The notes under the pieces are model-generated. The model saw only the letters and a program-made list of their open reading frames with translations, searched no databases and was not told where the DNA came from. Shown piece by piece: positions 54,953 to 64,000 of a stretch of DNA of 64,000 bases. The stretch is from Pokkaliibacter plantistimulans (GTDB lineage Bacteria; Pseudomonadota; Gammaproteobacteria; Pseudomonadales; Balneatricaceae), in the NCBI RefSeq assembly GCF_003194385.1, contig NZ_LAPT01000001.1, positions 1 to 64,000 on the forward strand. The letters run 5' to 3'. Every line of letters begins with the position of its first letter. The stretch's first letter is position 1. The position numbers and the translations under genes are program-made.

Positions 54953-55330
54953 GTGAATAAAAAACGACCAGTCAACCTAGATCTGACGACTATCAAGCAA
55001 CCCCTTCCGGCTATATCTTCGATACTGCACCGCGTAACAGGCGTAGCCCTGTTTGTCGGCCTGGTATTCATGATGTATGCCTTGGATCAATCGCTGACGT
55101 CTGAAGAGAGCTTTAATTCTATCTCCGCCACCATGCAGCACAGCTTCTTTGCGAAGTTGATTGCCTGGGGGCTTCTGACGGCACTCTTCTATCATCTGTG
55201 TGCGGGTATCAAACACTTGCTGCAGGACTTCGGTTATTGCGAAGAACTTGAATCCGGCCACCTCGCCGCCAAAGTAACCCTGGCTGCTGGTGTTGTGTTC
55301 TCTCTGCTGATGGGGATCTGGGTATGGTAA
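54953..55330 (+). CDS. sdhC: succinate dehydrogenase cytochrome b556 subunit
   Basis: 125 residues, three transmembrane helices; membrane anchor of complex II. SSILHRVTG, with the quinone-site Ser/Arg, and HLCAGIKHLLQDFG, with a haem-ligand His, are typical. GTG 54953 start. It overlaps sdhD by seven bases. Confidence 0.96.
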   Translation: MNKKRPVNLDLTTIKQPLPAISSILHRVTGVALFVGLVFMMYALDQSLTSEESFNSISATMQHSFFAKLIAWGLLTALFYHLCAGIKHLLQDFGYCEELESGHLAAKVTLAAGVVFSLLMGIWVW

Positions 55331-55671
55331 CAGCAGTTACAAGTTTTGGCCGTAGTGGCCTGTACGACTGGATGATGCAGCGCATTACTGCGGTGGTGCT
55401 GGCTGCATATACCCTGTTGATTGTTGGTTATCTGATTACCACTCCTGACCTGACCTATGCTCAATGGAGCGGTTTCTTTGGTCATACCTGGGTGCGAGTC
55501 TTCAGTCTGCTGACCCTTCTGTCTATTGGTGCACATTCGTGGATCGGTTTGTGGCAGGTGTCTACTGACTACATCAAGCAAACTGGTCTGCGCTTTGTGT
55601 TTCAGGCAGTCTGCGGCACCCTGATGTTTGTCTATGTGGTCTGGGGTATTCAGGTAATCTGGGGTCTATAA
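55324..55671 (+). CDS. sdhD: succinate dehydrogenase membrane anchor subunit
   Basis: 115 residues, three transmembrane helices. The block RITAVVLAAYTL and HSWIGLWQVSTDYIK, with His and the quinone-site Asp-Tyr, identify SdhD. ATG 55324 overlaps the sdhC stop; sdhA follows three bases after its own stop. Confidence 0.95.
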   Translation: MVTAVTSFGRSGLYDWMMQRITAVVLAAYTLLIVGYLITTPDLTYAQWSGFFGHTWVRVFSLLTLLSIGAHSWIGLWQVSTDYIKQTGLRFVFQAVCGTLMFVYVVWGIQVIWGL

Positions 55672-55674
55672 ACA

Positions 55675-57447
55675 ATGTCTAATCTGCGAACTATCAGCTT
55701 TGATGCAGTTGTAATCGGTGGCGGTGGTGCAGGTATGCGCGCTGCACTGCAGCTGACCCAATCCGGTCTGAAAACTGCCTGTATCACTAAAGTATTTCCT
55801 ACACGCTCTCACACCGTATCTGCCCAGGGTGGTATTACCTGTGCTATCGCCAGTTCAGATCCTAACGATGACTGGCGCTGGCATATGTATGACACCGTAA
55901 AAGGGTCGGATTATATCGGTGACCAGGATGCCATTGAGTACATGTGCTCAGTAGGACCTCAGGCTGTGTTTGAACTTGATCACATGGGCCTGCCATTTTC
56001 TCGTACCGAAGCGGGTCGTATTTATCAGCGTCCTTTTGGTGGTCAGTCCAAGGACTATGGTCGTGGTGGTCAGGCAGCTCGTACTTGTGCAGCTGCTGAC
56101 CGTACTGGTCACGCTTTGCTGCACACGCTGTATCAGGCCAACCTCAAGGGTGGCACTACCTTCTTCAATGAGTGGTATGCCGTTGATCTGGTGCGTAACT
56201 CAGCTGATGCCGTTGTGGGTGTAATTGCGATCTGCATCGAAACCGGTGAAGTGGTGTTCATCAAGGCCAAGGCATCTGTTCTGGCAACTGGCGGTGCGGG
56301 TCGTATTTATCAGTCCACTACCAATGCTCATATCAATACTGGTGATGGTGTTGGTATGGCGCTGCGCCTTGGCCTGCCAATGCAGGACATGGAAATGTGG
56401 CAGTTCCACCCAACGGGTATCGCTGGCGCAGGTGTGCTGGTCACTGAGGGTTGCCGTGGCGAGGGTGGCTATCTGGTGAACAAGGATGGTGAGCGTTTCA
56501 TGGAGCGCTATGCGCCAAACGCTAAAGATCTTGCTTCTCGTGACGTGGTTGCACGCTCAATGGTCATGGAGATTCTGGAAGGTCGTGGCTGTGGCCCGAA
56601 TGCAGATCACGTATACCTGAAGCTGGATCACCTGGGTGAAGAGGTGTTGCACAGCCGTCTGCCCGGTATCTGTGAGCTTTCCAAGACCTTTGCTCACGCT
56701 GACCCTGTGAAAGAGCCTGTCCCTGTTGTTCCTACCTGTCACTATATGATGGGTGGTGTGCCAACTAACGTGGGTGGTCAAGCAATCACTATTGATGCCA
56801 ATGGTAACGATCACTTTGTTGATGGTTTGTTTGCCTGCGGCGAAGTTGCCTGTGTGTCGGTTCATGGTGCTAACCGTTTGGGTGGAAACTCTTTGCTCGA
56901 CCTGGTTGTATTTGGTCGTGCAGCAGGTCTCCATATTGAAAAACTCATGGCTGACGGCTATGAAACTGCCGAGCCAAGTGATGCTGATATTCAGCGCGCT
57001 ATGGCTCGTCTGAATCGTCTGAACAATTCGAAGAGCGGTGAAAGTGCACCAGCTGTTCGTGCTGAGCTGCAGAAGATTATGCAGCTTTATTTCGGCGTGT
57101 TCCGCGACGGTGAAAACATGAAGAAAGGTCTGCAGTTGCTTGAAGAGCTGCGTCCTCGTGTTGAGAACGTCTATCTGGAAGATAAGAGCAACGCGTTCAA
57201 CACTGCGCGTATCGAAGCTCTGGAACTGGATAACCTGTTCGAGGTTGCCGTGGCTACCGCTTATGCAGCTGAAGCGCGTAAAGAGAGTCGTGGTGCTCAC
57301 GCTCGTTATGACTTCCCTGACCGTGATGATGAAAACTGGCTGAAGCACTCACTGTTCTTCCCGGTTGATAAGCGTGTCGGAAAACGTGAAGTTAACTTTG
57401 CGCCTAAGACTGTAGAAGCCTTCCCGCCCAAGGCAAGAACATATTGA
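55675..57447 (+). CDS. sdhA: succinate dehydrogenase flavoprotein subunit
   Basis: 590 residues, near E. coli SdhA (588). Oxidises succinate with covalent [20 protein letters not shown] starts the FAD fold; the flavinylated His is in [11 protein letters not shown]; the active site includes HPTG and [18 protein letters not shown]. Third gene of the operon. Confidence 0.98.
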   Translation: MSNLRTISFDAVVIGGGGAGMRAALQLTQSGLKTACITKVFPTRSHTVSAQGGITCAIASSDPNDDWRWHMYDTVKGSDYIGDQDAIEYMCSVGPQAVFELDHMGLPFSRTEAGRIYQRPFGGQSKDYGRGGQAARTCAAADRTGHALLHTLYQANLKGGTTFFNEWYAVDLVRNSADAVVGVIAICIETGEVVFIKAKASVLATGGAGRIYQSTTNAHINTGDGVGMALRLGLPMQDMEMWQFHPTGIAGAGVLVTEGCRGEGGYLVNKDGERFMERYAPNAKDLASRDVVARSMVMEILEGRGCGPNADHVYLKLDHLGEEVLHSRLPGICELSKTFAHADPVKEPVPVVPTCHYMMGGVPTNVGGQAITIDANGNDHFVDGLFACGEVACVSVHGANRLGGNSLLDLVVFGRAAGLHIEKLMADGYETAEPSDADIQRAMARLNRLNNSKSGESAPAVRAELQKIMQLYFGVFRDGENMKKGLQLLEELRPRVENVYLEDKSNAFNTARIEALELDNLFEVAVATAYAAEARKESRGAHARYDFPDRDDENWLKHSLFFPVDKRVGKREVNFAPKTVEAFPPKARTY

Positions 57448-57457
57448 GGTCTCATCC

Positions 57458-58168
57458 ATGACTATGCTTCAAGTCAGCGTATATCGTTACAATCCTGAGA
57501 CAGATAACGCTCCCTACATGCAGGAAATGCAGGTTGATACTGGCGGCCGTGATCTGATGGTGCTGGACGTTCTGCATCTGTTGAAAGAGCAGGACTCGTC
57601 ACTGGTATTCCGTCGTTCCTGCCGTGAGGGCGTATGCGGCTCTGATGGCATGAACATCAACGGCAAGAACGGTCTGGCTTGTATCAAGCCGTTGTCTGAG
57701 TGTGTTGAGAACAACCGACTGGTACTGCGCCCCCTGCCTGGTCTGCCAGTAATCCGGGACCTGGTTGTCGATATGACTCAGTTCTATCGTCAGTACGAGA
57801 AGATCAAGCCCTTCCTGATCAACGATACACCAGCGCCAGCGATTGAACGTCTGCAGTCTCCTGAGGAGCGTGAAAAGCTGGATGGCCTGTACGAGTGTAT
57901 TCTTTGTGCATGCTGCTCAACGGCTTGTCCTTCCTTCTGGTGGAACCCAGACAAGTTCATCGGTCCGTCTGGTTTGCTGCAGGCATACCGATTCCTGGCC
58001 GACAGCCGTGATACAGCGACTCGTCAGCGTCTGGCAGAACTGGACGATCCGTTCAGTGTGTTCCGTTGCCACGGCATCATGAACTGTGTCAACGTCTGCC
58101 CTAAAGGCCTGAATCCAACCAAGGCCATTGGCAAAATCAGAACAATGCTGTTGCAGCAAGCGACCTGA
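57458..58168 (+). CDS. sdhB: succinate dehydrogenase iron-sulfur subunit
   Basis: 236 residues. Cysteines for the [2Fe-2S] cluster (CREGVCGSDGMNI), [4Fe-4S] (CILCACCSTACPS) and [3Fe-4S] (CHGIMNCVNVCPKGLNP) are all there. It carries electrons from FAD to quinone. Followed by a hairpin that may end part of the transcripts before sucA. Confidence 0.98.
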   Translation: MTMLQVSVYRYNPETDNAPYMQEMQVDTGGRDLMVLDVLHLLKEQDSSLVFRRSCREGVCGSDGMNINGKNGLACIKPLSECVENNRLVLRPLPGLPVIRDLVVDMTQFYRQYEKIKPFLINDTPAPAIERLQSPEEREKLDGLYECILCACCSTACPSFWWNPDKFIGPSGLLQAYRFLADSRDTATRQRLAELDDPFSVFRCHGIMNCVNVCPKGLNPTKAIGKIRTMLLQQAT

Positions 58169-58516
58169 TAAAAGAAACAACAAATCGGCCGGCTTAATCC
58201 GGCCGATTTGCTTATGAAAGTGCTGTATTGTCGGGTGTCACTTCCTGTAGAATGTTGCGTCGTCTAATAATGCAATGTGATTATGGGGTTCTGGTTGATA
58301 GTTAAACGCTATTAAGTGTCGCATGACGGCAGATAGGGTTCGGCTAGAGAAAAGACTCACATTTGACAGACCGCCAGTTAGACACTTTTCAATAAAATCT
58401 AGAACGACTGCTAACCACCAAAAGCAAGGGGAACGGGGAAAGCCCATTATTGCTAACTCGGTTATCGCACACTGACCGGGCTAGCAGTTGAATCCCCGCA
58501 GACAGGGTGATCAAGA
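58169..58516. other. sdhB-sucA gap
   Basis: 348 bases with the sdh terminator at its start. sucA probably has its own promoter here (TTGTCG at 58228 and TAGAAT at 58248 have a 14-base spacer, too short to be convincing). Confidence 0.4.
58181..58210 (+). terminator. terminator after sdhB
   Basis: CAAATCGGCCGG (58181-58192), loop CTTAAT, CCGGCCGATTTG (58199-58210): perfect 12-bp stem, followed by CTTATG only, so read-through to sucA is possible. Confidence 0.7.
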
Positions 58517-61348
58517 ATGCATGAAAGCATAATGGAGCTCATGTGGCGTACATCTCATCTTTCAGGGGGAAATGTTGCCTACGTTGAGCAAATGTACGAA
58601 GACTACCTTCGTGATCCAAATTCAGTACCCGATCAGTGGCGTCAAGAGTTTGACCGTCTTCCAAGAGCCACTGAGCAAGTAATTCAAGATATTCCTCATT
58701 CCGCTATCCGTGATCACTTCCTACTGCTTTCTAAGAATAAAAAGCGCAGCATTCCTGTAGCGACCAGCTCGGTCAGCACAGAGCACGAGCGCAAGCAGGT
58801 TCGCGTACTTAAGCTTATCGAAGCTTACCGTGTACGTGGTCATCAGGCTGCTGTTCTTGACCCGTTGGGTCTGAAACAGCGTGAGCCTGTGCCTGATCTT
58901 GATCTGCGCTATCACGAACTCTCAGAAGCGGATCTGGATACCACTTTCCAGATTGGCTCCTTGTTCTTCGGCAAGGCCGAAGCGCCACTAAAAGATATCA
59001 TCGCAGACCTCAAGCAGACCTACTGTACAACTGTAGGTGCTGAGTATATGCACATTGTTGATACTCAGGAAAAGCTCTGGCTGCAACAGCGTCTGGAGTC
59101 GGTGCGTTGCCATCCTGTCTATGACGCTGCTTTCCGTAAGCATATTCTTGAGCGTCTGAGTGCAGCTGAAGGCCTGGAAAAATACCTTGGCTCGCGTTAC
59201 GCCGGTGCCAAGCGTTTCGGTCTGGAAGGTGGCGAAGCTCTGATTCCCATGATGGACGAGCTGATTCAGCGCGCCGGTAAACTGGGTGTCAAAGAAGTTG
59301 TGATCGGCATGGCTCACCGTGGCCGCCTCAACTGCCTGGTTAACATCCTGGGTAAAAACCCCTCCGATCTGTTCCATGAGTTTGATGGCAAGCGTTCTGT
59401 GGAAGGTTCCGGTGATGTGAAATACCACCAGGGCTTCTCTTCAAACGTAATGACTACCGGTGGCGAAGTTCACCTCGCCATGGCGTTCAACCCCTCTCAC
59501 CTTGAGATTGTTTCTCCGGTGGTTGAAGGTTCTGTGCGTGCTCGCCAGGATCGTCGTGGTGACGTGGATGGTGAGCAGGTTCTGCCTATCAATATTCATG
59601 GTGATGCCGCATTCGCTGGTCAGGGCGTGGTCATGGAGACATTCCAGATGTCTCAGACTCGTGCCTACAAGACCGGTGGTACCGTACATATCATCATCAA
59701 CAATCAGGTAGGTTTTACTACCAGTAACCGCGAAGACTCTCGCTCTACTGAGTATTGCACCGACGTTGCCAAGATGGTCCATGCGCCAATCTTCCACGTT
59801 AATGGTGATGATCCGGAAGCCGTGGCTTTTGTTACCCAGGTTGCAATTGACTACCGTAACGAATTCCATCGTGACGTGGTTATCGATCTGGTTTGCTACC
59901 GTCGTCGTGGTCACAACGAAGCTGATGAGCCAAGCGCGACCCAGCCGTTGATGTATGAAAAAATCCGTAAGCATCCAACTACGCGTGAAATCTACGCTCA
60001 GCGTCTGATCAACGAGTCTGTGGTCTCTGCCGAAGAGTCCAAGCAGATCGAAGACGAATATCGTGATGCACTGGATAACGGTCAGCACGTTGTCAAGTCT
60101 TTGGTACTGGAACCCAACACGGCACTGTTCGTGGACTGGAAACCTTACCTGGGTCACAAGTGGACGGCCAAGTGCGATACCACTGTAGACATTAACCTGC
60201 TGCACGAATTAGGTGAGAAGGTTTGTGATCTGCCTGAAGGCTTCGTCGTTCAGCGTCAGGTCGGCAAGATCATTGAAGACCGTAAGCTGATGAGCCGCGG
60301 TGCAATGCCTCTGAACTGGGGCCATGCAGAACTGCTTGCCTACGCTACGCTGATCAAGCAAGGCCATCCGATTCGTCTGACCGGACAGGATGTGGGTCGT
60401 GGTACGTTCTCACACCGTCATGCGGTATTACACAACCAGAAAGATGGCACCGCCTTCAACTCGCTGCAGCACCTGTACGAAGGTCAGCCTGAGTGCGTCA
60501 TTCGCGACTCTTTGCTGTCTGAGGAAGCCGTGCTGGCGTTTGAGTACGGTTATTCAACAACGACTCCCAATGCCCTTGTTATCTGGGAAGCACAATTTGG
60601 TGACTTCGCTAACGGTGCACAGGTAGTTATCGACCAGTTCATCACCAGTGGTGAAACCAAGTGGGGGCGTCTGTGCGGGCTGACAATGTTGCTGCCTCAC
60701 GGTTATGAAGGTCAGGGCCCTGAGCACTCATCAGCTCGTCTGGAGCGTTATCTGCAGCTGTGTGCTGAGCACAACATTCAGGTGTGCGTGCCGACTACTC
60801 CTGCTCAGGTCTACCATATGCTGCGTCGTCAGGTGATTCGTCCTCTGCGTAAGCCGTTGGTAGTCATGACCCCGAAGAGTCTGCTGCGTCATAAACAGGC
60901 AATCTCCAGCCTGGAAGAGTTAGCTAACGGCTCCTTCCAGACCGTTATTCCTGAAGTCGTTGAACAGAACAAAGCCGAAGTCAAACGACTGGTTATGTGC
61001 TCCGGCAAGGTGTACTACGATCTGTTGAACAAGCGCGATGCTGATAATTGCCCGGATGTAGCGATCATTCGTATCGAGCAGCTCTATCCGTTCCCCGAAG
61101 ACGATCTGGAAGAGGTACTGCGTCAGTATCCCAATCTTCAGTCTGTCGTCTGGTGTCAGGAAGAGCCGATGAACCAGGGCGCCTGGTACTGTTCACAGCA
61201 TCATATGCGCAATGCCATTCGCAAGTGTTTCCCCAACATCGAGTTGGTGGGTGTAGGTCGTCAGCACTCTGCTTCACCGGCAGTAGGCTACACTTCCGTG
61301 CACTTGGAAGAGCAAGAGAAAGTAGTTAACGACGCCATCTATGGGTAA
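58517..61348 (+). CDS. sucA: 2-oxoglutarate dehydrogenase E1
   Basis: 943 residues, as in E. coli (933). Thiamine-diphosphate decarboxylase of the TCA cycle. It has the N-terminal LSGGNVAYVEQMYEDYLRDP (E2-binding tail), GMAHRGRLNCLVNILGK, TPP site IHGDAAFAGQGVVMETF with NNQVGFTT, and late VFEYGYSTT-like block LAFEYGYSTTTPNALVIWEAQFGDFANGAQ. ATG 58517. Heads sucA-sucB-lpd. Confidence 0.98.
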   Translation: MHESIMELMWRTSHLSGGNVAYVEQMYEDYLRDPNSVPDQWRQEFDRLPRATEQVIQDIPHSAIRDHFLLLSKNKKRSIPVATSSVSTEHERKQVRVLKLIEAYRVRGHQAAVLDPLGLKQREPVPDLDLRYHELSEADLDTTFQIGSLFFGKAEAPLKDIIADLKQTYCTTVGAEYMHIVDTQEKLWLQQRLESVRCHPVYDAAFRKHILERLSAAEGLEKYLGSRYAGAKRFGLEGGEALIPMMDELIQRAGKLGVKEVVIGMAHRGRLNCLVNILGKNPSDLFHEFDGKRSVEGSGDVKYHQGFSSNVMTTGGEVHLAMAFNPSHLEIVSPVVEGSVRARQDRRGDVDGEQVLPINIHGDAAFAGQGVVMETFQMSQTRAYKTGGTVHIIINNQVGFTTSNREDSRSTEYCTDVAKMVHAPIFHVNGDDPEAVAFVTQVAIDYRNEFHRDVVIDLVCYRRRGHNEADEPSATQPLMYEKIRKHPTTREIYAQRLINESVVSAEESKQIEDEYRDALDNGQHVVKSLVLEPNTALFVDWKPYLGHKWTAKCDTTVDINLLHELGEKVCDLPEGFVVQRQVGKIIEDRKLMSRGAMPLNWGHAELLAYATLIKQGHPIRLTGQDVGRGTFSHRHAVLHNQKDGTAFNSLQHLYEGQPECVIRDSLLSEEAVLAFEYGYSTTTPNALVIWEAQFGDFANGAQVVIDQFITSGETKWGRLCGLTMLLPHGYEGQGPEHSSARLERYLQLCAEHNIQVCVPTTPAQVYHMLRRQVIRPLRKPLVVMTPKSLLRHKQAISSLEELANGSFQTVIPEVVEQNKAEVKRLVMCSGKVYYDLLNKRDADNCPDVAIIRIEQLYPFPEDDLEEVLRQYPNLQSVVWCQEEPMNQGAWYCSQHHMRNAIRKCFPNIELVGVGRQHSASPAVGYTSVHLEEQEKVVNDAIYG

Positions 61349-61407
61349 CAGGCTTAAGCCTGTCAATTAGACTTAAGCTTGTATAAAAAGAGCAGAAAGG
61401 AATAGCC

Positions 61408-62610
61408 ATGACTATTGAAATCAAGGCACCTACGTTTCCAGAATCCGTAGCTGACGGCACCGTCGCTACTTGGCACAAACAACCAGGTCAGGCGGTTGCC
61501 CGCGATGAACTGATTGTAGATATCGAGACTGATAAAGTGGTTCTTGAAGTGGTTGCGCCTGCTGATGGCGTAATCAAGGAAATTATCAAAGGCGAGGGCG
61601 ACACCGTCCTCAGCGCTGAAGTGATTGCGATTTTTGAAGAGGGCGCCGCTGCGTCCGCCGCACCTGCAGCTACTCCTGCTGAAGCATCTGCACCTGCTGC
61701 CGCTGAAGAAGTCAGTGACGAATCAGGTTTCGGTCCTGCAGTACGCAAGCTGCTGGATGAGAACAACCTGAAAGCTGCTGATATCAAGGGCACCGGCAAG
61801 GGTGGTCGCATCACCAAGGAAGATGTACTGAACCATCTTAAGAACAAGCCAGCTGCACCTGCTGCGGCCGCTGCACCTGCCGCTGTTGTTGAAGTCGCTG
61901 CCGGTCCTCGTGTTGAGAAACGTGTTCCGATGACCCGCCTGCGTGCCACCATCGCCAAGCGTCTGGTGGAAGCACAACAGAGCGCGGCCATGCTGACTAC
62001 CTATAACGAAGTCAACATGAAGCCGGTCATGGAGTTGCGTAGCCGCTACAAAGACCTGTTCGAGAAAACCCACAATGGCGTACGCCTGGGCTTCATGTCC
62101 TTCTTCGTCAAAGCGGCCACTGAAGCGCTGAAGCGTTTCCCAGCCGTTAACGCCTCTCTGGATGGCAATGACATCGTGTACCACGGTTATCAGGACATCG
62201 GCGTTGCCGTATCGACTGAGCGTGGTCTGGTCGTACCTGTACTGCGTGATACTGATGACATGAGCCTGGCTGATGTTGAACGTACCATCAATGACTTCGC
62301 CAAGCGCGGCCGCGAAGGCAAGCTGGGTATGGAAGACATGCAGGGCGGCACCTTCACTATTACCAACGGCGGTGTGTTCGGTTCATTGATGTCTACCCCC
62401 ATCCTGAACCCGCCACAAACCGCAATCCTGGGTATGCACAAGATCCAGGAACGCCCAATGGCCGTTAATGGTCAGGTCGTTATTCTGCCGATGATGTATC
62501 TGGCACTGTCTTACGATCACCGTCTGATCGATGGTAAAGAAGCAGTACAGTTCCTGGTGACCATCAAAGACCTGCTGGAAGATCCCGCTCGTCTGCTGCT
62601 GGACATCTGA
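61408..62610 (+). CDS. sucB: dihydrolipoamide succinyltransferase (E2)
   Basis: 400 residues: lipoyl domain with ETDKVVLEV, an Ala-Pro-rich linker, subunit-binding domain ([17 protein letters not shown]) and a catalytic domain ending in [12 protein letters not shown]. One lipoyl domain and the SucB type of active site distinguish it from the E2 at 12 kb. ATG 61408 after AAAGGA. Confidence 0.97.
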   Translation: MTIEIKAPTFPESVADGTVATWHKQPGQAVARDELIVDIETDKVVLEVVAPADGVIKEIIKGEGDTVLSAEVIAIFEEGAAASAAPAATPAEASAPAAAEEVSDESGFGPAVRKLLDENNLKAADIKGTGKGGRITKEDVLNHLKNKPAAPAAAAAPAAVVEVAAGPRVEKRVPMTRLRATIAKRLVEAQQSAAMLTTYNEVNMKPVMELRSRYKDLFEKTHNGVRLGFMSFFVKAATEALKRFPAVNASLDGNDIVYHGYQDIGVAVSTERGLVVPVLRDTDDMSLADVERTINDFAKRGREGKLGMEDMQGGTFTITNGGVFGSLMSTPILNPPQTAILGMHKIQERPMAVNGQVVILPMMYLALSYDHRLIDGKEAVQFLVTIKDLLEDPARLLLDI

Positions 62611-62631
62611 TCCGTTACACACATTGACTAA

Positions 62632-64000
<1,369 letters not shown>

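Noticed and set aside
59441-60205. 254-codon minus-strand frame inside sucA
   Set aside because: Mirror frame of a conserved gene without start signals.

Overview
The window reads as a chromosomal segment of a marine-type gammaproteobacterium, most likely of the Oceanospirillales/Pseudomonadales side. The reasons are rmf divergent from rlmKL, gltA divergent from sdhCDAB-sucAB-lpd, the LysR/BCCT/CoA-transferase arrangement of a dimethylsulfoniopropionate (DMSP) locus known from Marinomonas, and a CydABX oxidase. I cannot name the genus. Gene density is high and no large genomic island, prophage or CRISPR array is visible.

Layout. 0-3 kb: ribosome hibernation factor rmf and the 23S rRNA methyltransferase rlmKL. 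3-6.4 kb: a GntR regulator with prpB and prpC of the methylcitrate cycle, preceded by several TGTCGACA palindromes. 6.6 kb: tRNA-Pro(CGG). 7.1-8.7 kb: three small accessory genes (winged-helix protein, DUF2185-like protein, a UmuD-like protein that has lost its catalytic serine), followed by a 165-bp MITE-like repeat whose right end recurs at base 1. 8.9-10.6 kb: ETF-ubiquinone oxidoreductase. 10.6-11.9 kb: a gene-poor stretch with hairpins, DnaA-box-like motifs, an orphan terminator and an IS3-family remnant. 11.9-16 kb: a 2-oxoacid dehydrogenase E2 and a fused alpha-beta E1, with a divergent Lrp-type regulator. 16-19.4 kb: a GFA-domain protein, a membrane protein and malate synthase G. 19.6-20.7 kb: an LrgA/LrgB pair.

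20.8-29.7 kb is the clearest functional unit: dddR-dddC-dddB-dddT on the minus strand, facing dddD. Together these encode DMSP uptake (DddT), CoA-dependent release of dimethyl sulfide giving 3-hydroxypropionate (DddD), oxidation to malonate semialdehyde (DddB) and on to acetyl-CoA (DddC), under a LysR regulator. The DddD active-site Asp falls at residue 602.

29.8-31.3 kb: two paralogous lipoproteins. 31.6-34.5 kb: cydABX, including a 34-residue CydX. 35-42 kb: AIM24-like protein, AraC/DJ-1 regulator, FabF, a PQQ-type sugar dehydrogenase, an AstE/aspartoacylase-type enzyme and an adenine-deaminase-type enzyme. 42.5-43.4 kb: an S-adenosylmethionine decarboxylase of the eukaryotic type, with a TTG start and no spermidine synthase nearby. 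43.5-53 kb: bolA, a DUF465 protein, slyB-like lipoprotein, a YecA-family protein, recQ, a YqaA-family protein, panP-like decarboxylase, purEK and ttcA. 53.1-64 kb: gltA and the sdhCDAB-sucAB-lpd operon, cut by the window end inside lpd.

Metabolically the window concentrates central carbon entry points: TCA cycle, methylcitrate cycle, glyoxylate condensation, branched-chain or related 2-oxoacid oxidation, and DMSP-derived C3 oxidation. All family calls were made by eye; none was confirmed by a database search.
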